A DNA stretch of 64,000 nt from Symbiodinium microadriaticum (taxonomy: Eukaryota; Sar; Dinophyceae; Suessiales; Symbiodiniaceae), in the NCBI GenBank assembly GCA_001939145.1, contig LSRX01000503.1:234935-298934 (forward strand), given 5' to 3'. Numbering within the stretch: the first letter of the stretch is position 1; each line of letters begins with the position of its first letter. Below the pieces are notes generated by a model. That model was given only the letters and a program-made list of their open reading frames with translations, ran no database searches and was not told the DNA's origin. The position numbers and the translations under genes are program-made. Positions 52,721-64,000 of the stretch are shown piece by piece.

Positions 52721-53560
52721 CCTCGGAGCTGAATCCCAAAAACAGCTGGGGAGGGAGGGCTTGCGAGGAAAGAGGCAAACAACAGGCCATTCCGATATGC
52801 TTCGGAGAGATCTTGGGTCTTAGGATGTCCTTCGACCACGGGCTGAGCTGTTGCTCTGACGAGCAAGACTACGTGTCGGCGTGCCCCACTAGCAGTCTAC
52901 CGACATGCATACATTCTGTCAAGGAGCTTCTTCTCTGCTTCGGTCGATGATTGCGGAGGCCTTTAAACATCACAGCCACTCTTTAAATTCCGCACTACAT
53001 AATACTATAATCTACTACAATGCAATTATAACCTACTGTGTTAATTAATGGAATATAGATATAGATATAGATATAGATATAGATATAGATATAGATAGTT
53101 CTAGTATACCCTGCTATAACAGTATATCTGATCCCCCAAGACTCGAAGTTTTTGCATGTCGCCCCGACCTGAGGCTCGTGAGCAGCAAGGGAAGCAACTC
53201 CAGGATTTGCCGCGTCGGCTTCGGGACGAGGTTCAAGTGGAGAGGCCCGAGCGCGTGCCTTTTTGGGGGCCCTAGGGTATAATTATAGGGCTAAGAGGCC
53301 CTATAGGCTTTAGGGTTTATTATAATTTAGAAAGGAGGAGGAGACGAGGATGAAGCCTCTTAGCACTAAAGCAAAAAAGTGTGGATGACTACCTTCCGCA
53401 AAGTCGGGAGATCCAAGGAGGCTTCTAAGCCCAGCCACAGGGAGATGCGCATCGTCTCAGACATCACTACGGACACGCCGAAATCGAAGCGCTCCAGAAA
53501 GGGCTCCCAATCGCCATGCCTGGAAAACAGAGCATTCGTCAGATTGCACAACACGAACAG
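52721..53560. other. Non-coding, AT-rich, with an (ATAGAT)n run
   Basis: No exon recognised. 53053-53097 is a near-perfect hexanucleotide ATAGAT repeat. 53260-53330 is a short GGGCCCTA/TAGGGTTTA-rich patch with local inverted symmetry. 53561-53578 (TTTAGGGCTTAGGGTTTA) is telomere-like. Confidence 0.6.
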
Positions 53561-53568
53561 TTTAGGGC

Positions 53569-54427
53569 TTAGGGTTTAGCGCCAGGCTGTCCTACCCCAG
53601 GTGTGACTCTCGAGACTTCGGCGCAAGCTTGGATGGCAGTGATACCGGTACCGGTCGTTGAGCAGCAAAAGAAGACGAATGGCTCCCGGGTGCCCGACCG
53701 TGTATTCAACACGTCGATGCTGAGGCTGGACTCCATGAGCTTGACGTCCACTTTTCCACCCTCAACCTCGGCGTAAAGATGATGCAGATGCCGTCTGCTT
53801 GTAAATGAAGACATTGGATGCTTGGGGAAGTTGCGCCACCCACACAGGGGCGCATTTGCAATGGAGATTGAGGCTATGATTCCGTAAGGTGCCATGCTGC
53901 CCGGTAGCACTGACCTGCAGCCCGGGAGGCATGGCCTCCATTTTCAAGCGCATCAGCGGCATGATCGAGTCGCTGAGGGAGAAGGTCGCATCATCGAAGG
54001 CCAGTGACACCTCGGCTGGGTTCCCCTGGCTATCTCTGTCTTTCTCAATGTCGCATGCCGCTATCGCCCCGAAGTAAGACAAGTGCAAAAGCTGCGATGC
54101 CGGAGGATGCCTTTACAATTCAAGTCACGCTGGTCCGCATGGGCTTCTTCTGCAGCTCCTCGGCCCTGCTGATCTGGGGGAAGGAAGCCCGTGCCGGAGG
54201 TTTTGAGGGAAGCAGGGTGACACTTCACCCATGAAAGTCTACCTTGCGAGATGGACTGAACAGAGCACTGTTGCGATATGTACTGCTGGCAACTTCCTGT
54301 TGTGCACTCGAAGTAGGCGTCACACGAGACACTGCGCAGCTGGCCCTTGATGAATTGCCGCGCCTTTTGAACGCGACGAAATCTTCGCCAAGCACTTCGG
54401 TCGCGCTGAAACCGACGGCACTGCCTG

Positions 54428-54463
<36 letters not shown>

Positions 54464-57400
54464 CCAACTGCTGTGGCTTCAAGTTCGTGTCTCGAACAGC
54501 AGCACCCCAGGACTCGCAAAATCACCATGCCATATGATATATATATATATATATATATATATGATCTACATATATACATATATATATATATATATCTCAG
54601 GCATCTTCCGCAGAGTCATTGCAACGGGCTGGCCTGTCCGCTTCAGCTCTTTCTGCACCGGGACAGCCTCAGGGGCCTTCCGCATTGAAACAGCTCTTCT
54701 CTCCTCATAGTTTGTAATAATATAATATACTATATTTGTACAACTAATGCACTATATTATATTGTATTTTATTATTGCTATAGTACATGATACTACTACC
54801 CAGTACCTTCTGGTCTCACTTCTACTCTCCTATCTTTCTGGGATTTTCTGGGTGCTCTCCTCTCCTCTCTTGCATCCCCCCATGGAGTTGTGGTGGCTAT
54901 TCCAACAGCCCACTTCCCCACGATTTTGGAGAGGCTTCAATGAAACTTGCAGGTGCGTTTCTGTCTGTTTCTCCTTTTCTCCCTCTCTTTCTCCACGCCA
55001 GGAGGATCAGTGCTCCGAGACAGTCAAGACGAGGTCACTATGAGGCGAGTATTGAGAGCCTCGTCGAAGTCTTTGTCTCTCACTCGCTCGGCTTCCTGGG
55101 ATTCTCACTACCTCTGTCATTTCATGAGCCGTGCTTCTGAACACCTGCGCCGAACCATTTTTTGCACCGACACACACTGCAGCAAAGAATGCACAGTTAT
55201 GCTAGAAGAAATGATGCCAAGTTGGCGATGTTCTTGGTCTACTCCCATGTTCCAAGCTTGGTTTCCCTGCTGGCGCAACTGGTTTGCCATCTGATTGGTT
55301 GCTGCTGTGCGTGACGAAACCATAACAAGGCTGTTTACTTCCTAGCCCAGTCCACAGCATCTGGGGTTATGAAGTGTCCCAGCAGCTCGAAAGGCAGTCC
55401 GACAAAAACGGGTCGGCTACTTAAACATCGAGGCATTTGCCGCGAACTCTGCTCTGACCAGTATTGGCAATCCCGCGATTCCTTGTCCAGAACTGCAGGC
55501 TTCTTTTGCCGGACTGTTATTGGCACCGTCCTTGCGATCAGCACTTCGGCAAGCACAGTTTCCACTCTTGAACTGCACTCTCACCTCTTCCACGCCAGCT
55601 GCTCACACTTGCTGCCAAGAGTCAGCATGTCCACAACTGCTTGTGGGAGTCCCATCAGGAGGTTCACAGAATTTGGCGAGGCCGACAAGCTCAGGTGCCC
55701 AATCTGCAAGCAGCGCTGACTGATGACTCTGTCGGTGTCTCGGGGCCGGCAGGGTTTCGGGCAGCTTGAGGTGTGTTGAAGCATACTACTGCGACGGCGT
55801 CTCCAAGGTATCGAAACGATTTTTGAACCTTCTGCGCGTTGCTTGTGCCTTGATGGCGACAACAATGGAAACATCCTTGGGCGCCTCTGCATACCTTGGA
55901 AGGACACTGTAGCACGTGCTCCTCTCTGGAATGTTCAGAAGCCTTCCCAAGCATCATGTGCTCTTTTTTCGAATATCCGCGCGAGCTGCTTGAGCGAAAT
56001 GGTAATCGGAAGCGGTTCCACCACGTCCTGAGCTCATGAGATGTTGCCACTCGACTCAATGTTGCCCGAGATCAGCTGCGTTCGAGTGTCAAACACATCA
56101 CCGGTTGCAAACATCGTGGAGACCTGCGTGTTCTTGAGCTGCAGCTCAAACTGTAAGCCTCGGAAACAGGTGCCATGGCTGGATCGAACCATTTTGTGGA
56201 ATGTTCTGGCGAGCGCTGCCCAACCCCAACCGGCTGCAAACGCTCCCATTCCCTTGGCAGCTCCGTTTGTCAATACAGCCCGTTCCCCACAAAGAAGTGA
56301 GAGCGCCTTACCGCCCAGCGGCACACCCGGATTCTTCTGACTCCCAACACTCGTATCCTTCTAGTAGCGGGCCAAGTCAGCGGGATCTGGAGCCAAGGCC
56401 AAGCAATGCCAAGCAGCACTCGAAGAGGCACGGCTCTGGAGTCTCCAGGGTCAGCTGGCCCAAAGTGATCACAGCCTGTGCAGTGGTGAAGGCCGTGCCG
56501 GACATGGGCCGTAATTCAGACATCTGAGAGCATCTGCGAGGCTCAAGCTGACCGCTCGCTGCCCGTTCCCTGGTGGCTCTGAGCTTCTGGGAAGGGCCCA
56601 AAGCCATGGCTTGGGGCCCGGGGGGCCTCGCCTGGCCCACGCTGGCGACAGGGACGTGCACTGTGGGCGCAGAGAGGTTGATGGCCAGACCTTTGATTTC
56701 AGTTCTGGGGCCGGGTAAGCTTGAGGCAGTGAAAGCAGACGCATGCCAGAAACCTTTCGGTCATCTCGGAAAGCTCGTCATTAATGACTGTGCTTGGCTC
56801 GGAGTGGCGAGACCCGGGTCTCCTACATGACATGTTTATCTGCAAAGCCAAATAAACAAAGATATATATATATATATATATGCAACAACACTGAGAACTC
56901 CTGCGCAGACTTCTCGTTTCGTCACTGTAACTCGAACCAGGGCCCATCCTAGCCCCAACTTCTTGCCACAAACTCAAGCCTGGCTTGGCAATGCTTGCCA
57001 GCCGCTCGGAACAAGACCGCCAGCACCAACAAAATTGACCGAGACGCACGGAAAAATCCCGGAGCTGACGCTTTGAACGCCGTTGAACACCCGAATCCGT
57101 TACCAACACTACGAACAGCTCACATTAACAATGTTATGCTATTGATTGCGCACACGCACAGTTCTATGTAGATACAAACTCACGAGCCGGCGCATAAGCA
57201 GTGCTGCTACAAAAAATAAACCGTATCAATTGTGAAAAACAATGCAGCTTCATATCACGATGGCTGCTATGAGCTAGACGAGCAGCTGATGCGGTCAGGG
57301 ATGCGGTTGTACACCTGCCCACGGAATATGCTTGCAGTGATCTGCTGCCACTGTAATGACTGTAATGCTTTTCTGGATATGGAGATCGCTATGCCACCAG

Positions 57401-60400
57401 ACCACCACAACAAAAGCGACGAAAGCTCATGGTGGTGAGCATTGAAATGGAGACTTGATGAGGCTTGATTCCAATGCGGTTCCGGCCACTTGACACCTCT
57501 CCGATTACGACTACACTGCCGTTCAACAGAGCCTCCGTGGAAGAATATCGAGCACCTCGAAATCCCTAAGCCCAAATCCTGGCCACGGACAATCACCGCA
57601 AGTGCAGGAGATATGCCCGACTCTTGCGGACAGCTGTGCTCGCGATCTAGGTTGGGGCCTGGTTTGTCAACACGCTGGCACTTATGATTACGGCATTGTG
57701 CGTGAAGCTGTGCCCACACAGCGTTGTGACTTCTCCACCTGTCCGTCTCCCATGCATATGCGTGCTAGGCTTAAGCTTAGATTCTTAGATACCCCCTGCG
57801 ATCTCTCGAGAGCCTCTTGGGCAAGCTCCTTGGCCCTGTCCGCATTGGCATCCAGCACGCTCCTTAGTTGGCAGCGTCGGGAAGTAGAGCGTTGGCGGCT
57901 GTGGCGCGGCTTGTGGTTTCAGTGGTTCGGATATTGAGCTTGGAGCATCCCTGCCAGCCTGGGATCTTCAAGGCTGACTGCAACAGTTGGAAACAGTGAC
58001 CTGTCCTGTGGTCTGCATCTTCCGGCAGCTACAGTACATACATCCTAATGCCCCCGAAACATCGCAAAAAGCAGGATCCTGAAGTTTCTGGAACCCGTTG
58101 CAGAGCCTCAAAGACCAAATCACCTTGCAATACCCACAACATCCCACATCACACCTGACACGTCGGTCAATCCGGAAGCGAGTCGCTTGAGGCGCTCAGC
58201 CCGTGTGGCCCTCGTTTCCTTGTCTTCCACGAAAGCCTCCGAGCAAAGGCGGCCGCAAAGCCCCTTCCTATCCTCAGGTCTTTCCAGACCCAGCCCATTA
58301 CAAATCTCGTATGTATGGCGGATTTTATACAGAATATGTGTATCTATGAGTATGGAAGGGTCTATAGTGTCTCTATATTCTATATGGCGCGCTGTGATAC
58401 ACATGGTCTATGCGGCATTGGCGACACAATATATGGTATGTGAAAAATTCTGTGCCTCAATCGTTTTCATGACGACCGGGGCACCGACACCCGCCGCCTC
58501 CTCGACCTGATCCAGGGGGTTAGGGGGGCCTTTTGTAACGACTCGGGGCTTAGGGAGCACAGCTTAAGGGCCTTTAACTATGTACTGTAGAATATAGGGA
58601 GCACAGTATAAATATAGGGGCCTTTAAATATGTACTTTAGAATAGGGGCTTCGAGAAGGGTTTCTGTTGAGTGGTGCCTCGGCAGCGTCGGGATAGAAGC
58701 CCAGAATCGAAGCCACCAGGCCGGGGATCATGAAAATCTCCAGCGGGGCAAAGGTGAGGCTCCTGAGAGGCAGATGAAGCTGCCGATGTTTCTGGAAGAA
58801 GGATCCCAAGACTTGAGGTCCAGACACTTCCAACAGATTCTGGGTGGGCTCCAGCTTGTTTTCCAGTCGGAGATCCAGAGCTTGCTGCATGATCTCGTCA
58901 CTCGAGCCCACCTGCGCAAGCCAGGGAGATTCAACCGCAAGCTGCTTTCTTTTCGCCAGCGAGAAAACTGTGCTCGATCTGTCCCATCACTCTGCTGGGG
59001 GATCGCGGGGGTTTGAGGGCTTTGTGAGACATCGGTGCATCCGAAATTCCAGCATTTTCAACACCTGGGACTCAGCGAATTTGGCCCTGAGACATAGCAA
59101 AGCTGCGAAGCATCCTAAGACTTATCCTGAGACCTACGACTGGCTGATCAACTGCAGGCTATTCCACGCCGTTCTCCTCTTGCGGGAGGAGGTTCATGTT
59201 ACTCCCAAGCGAATCCATCAGCACAGCTACTCCGACGAGCTCTGAAATAGCTGTCTACGGCTTTCTTCACCCGCCCCCCCCCCCCCGATGCCGCCTGCTT
59301 CGGCCGGAAGAAAGACTTCTGCTGGTGCGACACGTTCACCTGGTGGAGCCCGTGCCGCGGTGTTTTCAGGAAAGGGAGGCTGCAGAAAACAAATTAAAGC
59401 GTGTGGCCGAACCCAGGGCCAGGAAGAGGCTGAAAGCTGCCGAGTTCTGCCCCTTGTGGTCCGTGGCTGACTCGACCTCCAAGGATCTCTACGTTGGGGG
59501 AATGTGTCAGATGTGCCCAAGAGCTCGCATCTTAGCATTTCTGGCAAGCTCTAATGAGTAGTCATCCTTTCGACTTGGTCTACTCCCCAGCCGACATTCA
59601 CCGCCAGGGACGTCGTGCTCAGATCCAGTGAAAGAAGCTGCATCACTTCCACTGCGGTATCGTCTTGGATGTCCATCAGGACCTTATCAGGTTGCAGTCG
59701 CAGACACCAGTCTTCCCTGTTCTCGCAGTAGTCTGCCACGCCACAATAATAAGAACAGTATAACGATACCAATAATAAAAGTGATGATAATAATAATAAT
59801 AATACTAATAAGAATAACAGCAATATAATGATAATAATAACAACAATAATAATAATAGTAATACTAATAGTAATAGTAATCAGATGATCTTGTTGGTAGC
59901 TCCGAGTGGTCCTTGCAGCTTCGGAGCTCCTCCGCCACATAACTGCACGACCAACTTCTGCGGGGGCTCCACCACCTCGACCGGATAACTGCTTCTTCCA
60001 ACGTGGTGTACTCTGCTCAACGACTGCACCCCCCCCCCCGAAAAACCGGACGGTTAAGTCAGAGTCTGTTTTATCCGCGTAGTCGGGCTGCAAGCCACCG
60101 GCTGGACAATTTCCCTTGCGCATGCGGCCTGGCCTCTACGTCTGCAGCGCTCTGCAACTCAGTGAGTAGATCCTCCACGCTGAGCTTGTCCAGGGATGAC
60201 TCCTCTGGCTCCTGTAATTGGCGCTCCGCTGCACCACCGAACGGGCTGCCCTCAGAGCAGCTTTTTATCGCATACAAAGCTGTGGGGTGAACCCGAGGGA
60301 TGAACCACACCATCAGCTGTATAGTTATAGGTCCGCTGGTCAGCAATCTGGCTCCCACCTTGTGCCCAAAGAAGGTCCGGCTGAACCAGCCGCCGGACTT

Positions 60401-63400
60401 TTTCTCCTGATGGGTGTGACTCCGAGAAACGGCCCTTTATCCTTCCTTAGCCTTTCGACATCGCACCTGACGAAAACGAGCCAATCACCTCCTTAGACCT
60501 GCTTGGCAGAATCCTCCCGCAGCCTGCGGCTTGGCCTTTTTGACCAGCTCCGTAATGAAGTCTTCCGCCCTGCATCTGGCCTTGTCTCGGTCAGACCACT
60601 GCCGGTGCCCTTACCCAAACCTAAACCCTACAAACCCTAAACATCCTAAACCTTGTCCACGGTAGCGCAAACAGTGGCAGAGATTCAAACTCGAAGCTTC
60701 AGGGCAGCTTATGGACATCACCAGGCTTGACCTGCGGTATGGTGGCGAAGTCACTCGGACTTTCGCATTAGCGTGCTTTGAGCCTGAGTCTCGCATGAAC
60801 GCCTCTACTGACTCTACTGTCCTGAAGTGTTTCTAAGTGATTAGCTGGGACAAGCCGAACACGCGCTGCACCACTGAATTCGCACTGGTTTGACTCGGCT
60901 GCGCAGGGTTTCGTCGAAATTCGTCGATCAAGATATGCACCCAGACCCACTTTTTTCTTCTACTTTTGGCCGAAGTACCGAAGCCAAAAGCTGCACAGGA
61001 AGAACCGTCTCCAGGGTCTCCAGCTCCTCAGAGCGCAAGGTCCCTCGCTACCAGCTGGTGAAGTCTTCTTGCAGGGGGCTCTTCGTGACATCTTGTGCAT
61101 AAAATAGGGTGGGTACCAAAGCGCAGATCTGCAGTCCTGCTGCTCTGGCTGTTCAAGCTGGCTGCAGTTAAGCCCAGTTTGATAAAGCGCGGCGACCACC
61201 TTCTCCTCCCAAGTCCACAAACCGTCAGTTTGCAGATCTCCGCCGCATGTCATAGCAATGCAAAGGCACCAGCCAAGTCACACGAGAAAGACGGACGAAG
61301 AAAGAGAGGGAGATCTACATTCCACGTTCTAGATCTCTCAAAGCAGCGTGCCTAACCATACTGTACCCTACCGTCAACCAGGCACAAAAGCGCCTCTGTG
61401 ACATCGACATTAGCAAGGCACCGCTGGCGGAAGAGCTTGAAGTACTTGTCCTGAAGCCAATGCAGCAGCGCATGTGACGAGGGATGCGACTACAGTATGT
61501 TTGCCCAAATGGCTCCCGGTTCTATAGGCGTACCGGCCAGTGTCGGCGAAAGAACGAGAAAGCACCTGAATAAAATTAGCAGCCGAAGGCCTCCGAGTCA
61601 TCGAGGCGTGCTTTCAGCCGCTCTTCTTCCTGAAAGAATTGCTCTCCGTTCGTTGCCGTGCATGCTAAACTGAACCACTTGGAAACGTGCAACTGCAAGC
61701 GTGCCTTCGGATCGACGAGAAGTTTACGCAGCTCCTCCCACTTTTTGCTCAGTGCTGTCTTCAGGGCCAGCACACCTGCGCGACGGCTGGCAAAACCGAA
61801 TCTGACTTGAGCGGCGGCACGAGATGTGGTTGCACTTTGCGTGTCCTGGCCTATGAGCTGCGAGCGCTTGGTGTGGATCTCGGTGGGCTTATCTGTACCG
61901 AGATCAACTTCCAATCGCAGCAGTCCATCATCGGGGACGTGGCCCAACTGCGAAGAAGACAGGGATAAGCGAGAGGCGTGGGGCTGGATTGGGATCTTAG
62001 CTGCTATCGTCGCGATAGTTTTTGAACCACCTTCGGACATGGTTTCAGACCCGCGCTGGATGCCAAGATTAAGCAGGGACCCGGTCATCCCAACACCCAC
62101 GAGCTTGTAGCAGAAGGTCGTCTTTCTCGTGCTAAAGAGCCATGCTCAGTTTCTCAAAGTTGCACCCCTTGGCCTTCAACTCCGCCCGGACTGGGCTCAC
62201 AAGGTTTGCCAGGGCCTGTGGCGAGGAGGCACAGGAGGACGCAATAACCATGCTTCCCTGTCGGCCTATTTCAGTAGGGGCCCTGATACTGTCCCCTCCG
62301 AAGAAGCAAAAACCTTGCCTGTAGACATTCGACAACCAAGGGCTTCTGCAACTGTGCCCTCTGATCTCAATGGGAGACTGTGCAGCTGGGTCTATGATGA
62401 CCAACGCATGATAGCCAAAACCAGCAACACACGGTGTTCATTGGCAGTCAAAACAGGTGCAAGATTTGACCTTACAAGTAACTTGCCCTCATCTCACGCA
62501 TATAGAATGTAGAACCCTCTGTACCATTCTCGGACCTGGCACCTAGATAGGTTCACAGGACCAAAGATAACTCCTGGTGAGCTGGCTTTGCTCATTTGCA
62601 GGTGGTGATCAGGCTGCAGATCAATGCTGGGAATTGGGTTGTGTTTGATGAAACATGCTCGGGAACATGCTGCAGGAAAAACGATTGTAATGTGCAGATC
62701 TTATACACTTTGTCGGTTGGCGGAGGGGAAGAACGGTGATACCGCTGGGTGCGTGTTACTATGCTTGTTGAACAAGATGCTGATGGAAGCTCGCGGGGGC
62801 CCAACTGGCGACTAGCTGGTAGGGAACTGAGGTAATCCTCGTTGAGGAGCAATTGATGGTGATTTAGCAGGTGGGGGGCATGCGGTCTGTGTGCGCGCGG
62901 CGTTTACCAGGAAGGTTGCAACTTTGGCCGCAACAGCAGAGGGGGGGAAGATCATTGAGACAGGGTTTTGGCCTACCCATGTACCCCAAAACCCTATTGG
63001 CGCATATCATGTTCTTTTACAAATTTCCTGGGAAAACTATTTGGGATCACATAGTTGCGGATTGGCACTTTGAAGCACTTGCCTCCATCGACTGCCCATA
63101 GGCCAAGCTCAGGCCGTCGAAGCTGAGGATTTTGTACCTTGGAGTTACTATAATGATAACAGGTTGCTACAATAAACTATAAAGGGTTGCTACAGTAGGG
63201 GGGTTACTACAAGTGGTGACATACTGTCCGTTCCTTGAGCTTATGCTCCGCGAAAGCAGCTGCAGCTACACCTACATGGCCCTCTGAGTGCTGGCTCGCT
63301 ACAGGGAGGTTCCCTTTGCCTCCAGAACCTCGTCCTGCTTGAATCTCCTCCGGCCGGCCATGGGGAGGCAAAGTAAACGCACGTTCATCGCAGGCATCGC

Positions 63401-63640
63401 AGGACAACGGCACAGCGGCGTTGTTGCCGAGTCCCAACACTGCCACATGGGCGAAACTAGCCTTCTGTTGCCAATGTGGCTGAATCGATATGCCTACAGT
63501 GCCTAGGTCAGCGTGTGCCACATCTTGGCCCGTCCGGAAGGAGCTGTCCGTGGAGAGCACTTGCAAAGACGTCATCTTCGCAGCGCCAACAGCTGCAGGG
63601 TTGAGGCTGGAGAAGGAAACGTCCACCTTCGACAGCTCTA
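53569..63640 (-). CDS. VPS13/chorein-like giant lipid-transfer protein gene, exons (partial)
   Basis: VPS13-type proteins are long beta-groove lipid transporters at membrane contact sites. Minus-strand exon-like pieces in order include 63626-63420 (VDVSFSSLNPAAVGAAKMTS), about 61790-61590 (LALKTALSKKWEELRKLLVD) and 58890-58660 (LPLRSLTFAPLEIFMIPGLV). Then come 56715-56380 (EIKGLAINLSAPTVHVPVAS ... AVITLGQLTLETPEP), 56185-56040 (LQFELQLKNTQVSTMFATGD) and about 56030-55950 (VVEPLPITISLKQLARIFEK). The last are 55715-55590 (LQIGHLSLSASPNSVNLLMG), 54075-53900 (AEVSLAFDDATFSLSDSIMP) and 53790-53660 (VDVKLMESSLSIDVLNTRSG then TREPFV). Two phrases are characteristic: the APxxxxPV...LGxLxLxxP module, and a DVxNxxxxxxEPF strand where VPS13 has its WEPxxEP. 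The 5' end lies beyond or near 63640. Exon borders are unresolved and a single gene is inferred. A different beta-rich protein is possible. Confidence 0.45.
54429..54461. repeat. (CA)n microsatellite
   Basis: About 15 CA units between exon-like segments of the chorein-like gene; probably intronic. Confidence 0.95.
54534..54598. repeat. (TA)n microsatellite
   Basis: Two TA arrays separated by a GATCTACATATATACAT spacer; probably intronic. Confidence 0.95.
54700..55330. other. AT-rich and pyrimidine-rich non-coding stretch
   Basis: 54712-54800 is almost pure A/T with TATAATATA strings; 54820-55000 is rich in CTCTC/TTTCT. No exon recognised. Likely a long intron of the chorein-like gene. Confidence 0.5.
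56862..56881. repeat. Short (TA)n run
   Basis: Ten TA units within probable intron. Confidence 0.95.
58552..58648 (+). repeat. Imperfect tandem duplication (about 45-53 bp unit)
   Basis: Two adjacent copies each begin AGGGAGCACAG, continue through GGGCCTTTAA(A/C)TATGTACT(G/T)TAGAATA and end near AGGGG. The second copy has an extra TATAAATA insert. It lies immediately 3' (minus sense) of the exon at 58660-58890. Confidence 0.85.
59274..59286 (+). repeat. C13 homopolymer
   Basis: Thirteen C on the plus strand; a similar C run (about 11) is at 60029-60039. Both break reading frames nearby and are likely sites of sequencing error. Confidence 0.9.
59744..59880. repeat. (ATA/TAA)n microsatellite
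   Basis: Interrupted ATAATA, AATAAT and TAATAG triplets inside the chorein-like gene region. They create a false Ile/Leu-rich frame on the minus strand. Real coding resumes at about 59700 (WCLRLQPDKVLMDIQDDTAV). Confidence 0.9.
60605..60655. repeat. Degenerate CCCTAAA telomere-like strings
   Basis: ACCCAAACCTAAACCCTACAAACCC-like text with CATCCTAAACC. Two to four imperfect CCCTAAA units, similar to patches at 4131, 4478, 11565, 19460 and 53561. Confidence 0.7.
62410..63200. other. No supported exon
   Basis: Lies between exon-like pieces of the chorein-like gene. 63140-63215 has repeated GGTTGCTACA and TTACTA strings; otherwise unremarkable. Confidence 0.4.
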
Positions 63641-63659
63641 GGCCTGAGCCCGAACACTC

Positions 63660-64000
63660 TTAATAGTGGTACTAGTTGCAGTTAGTAATGGTAATAGTAA
63701 CAGTAGTAGTAACAGTACGAGGAACAGCCTAGTGTCTAGTTGATCAACTGCGAAACTGCTCTCTGCAACATGGAGGCTGGCTTCCCGTCCTAGCCTCTAT
63801 ACACCCTCACAAGCAGCCGCTTGTGATCGCTGCAAGCTGGTGCTCGAGTCCAAGATTCTGAGATTGTTCACGAGACGCCTCGCAAACCTGCCGCAAAGGT
63901 GCGCCAATGAGGCGACTACAAAACTTGATGAAAAAAACTGAGAAATCCGAACGCAGAGAACCGACTCACAAGTCCCATGCGCCAGGTTGCTTTTGTCGCA
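63660..64000. other. Non-coding edge with a degenerate GTA/ATA repeat
   Basis: 63662-63718 is an imperfect TAGTAATGG/TAACAGTAG triplet repeat. I find no exon from there to the end of the window. Confidence 0.5.

Noticed and set aside
1..64000. CRISPR arrays, rRNA or tRNA genes, dinoflagellate spliced-leader relics
   Set aside because: Looked for; no regularly spaced repeats, no complete tRNA fold and no recognisable spliced-leader string were found by eye, though short relics could be missed.

Overview
The window looks like nuclear DNA of a dinoflagellate, probably a core or Suessiales-type lineage. The evidence is indirect. Coding signal is split into many small exon-like pieces. Decayed retroelement proteins of types I associate with dinoflagellate genomes are present. 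Microsatellites are abundant, one of them containing an assembly gap (N at 18900-19188). TTTAGGG-type telomere-like strings are scattered about. I see no bacterial operons, rRNA, tRNA or CRISPR. Most host coding signal is on the minus strand, which suits the unidirectional gene arrays of dinoflagellates. Exon limits are mostly approximate because I judged them by eye.

Layout: 1-1990 and about 4840-5805 hold decayed non-LTR (LINE-like) remnants, the first with a foreign RNase H-like block inside its RT. A third remnant may lie at 2099-2470. The stretch 7.4-11.3 kb holds scattered minus-strand exon-like pieces of unknown gene(s). 12.08-12.97 kb and 18.5-19.3 kb are large microsatellites. 14.2-17.1 kb and 20.8-23.2 kb hold further minus-strand exons of unknown product(s). 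24.9-27.1 kb holds an exostosin (GT47)-like glycosyltransferase gene with one clear 48-nt intron. 28.39-28.73 kb has a rare plus-strand exon signal. 31.5-38.7 kb is a minus-strand receptor-like gene: signal peptide, periplasmic-binding-protein-like ligand domain, Cys-rich GCC2/GCC3-like repeats, membrane segments, TIR-like domain. 52.4-63.6 kb holds exons of a very large VPS13/chorein-like gene.

The standout feature is a 10.4-kb tyrosine-recombinase (YR) retroelement at 41835-52232, transcribed on the minus strand. Its ends form split direct repeats, A1-ORFs-B1-A2-B2. The A copies are 308 bp with one mismatch and the B copies are identical 42-mers. In transcription order it carries a novel-looking Pro-rich/Cys-tailed ORF, the YR, an acidic-start ORF, a CCCH-finger Gag, a cytosine-methyltransferase-like domain, RT and RNase H. 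Having the YR upstream of gag, and a C5-MTase-like domain fused ahead of RT, differs from the standard DIRS/PAT/Ngaro plan. The element has no DDE integrase that I can see. Several frameshifts and two in-frame stops break its ORFs even though its repeats are almost identical.
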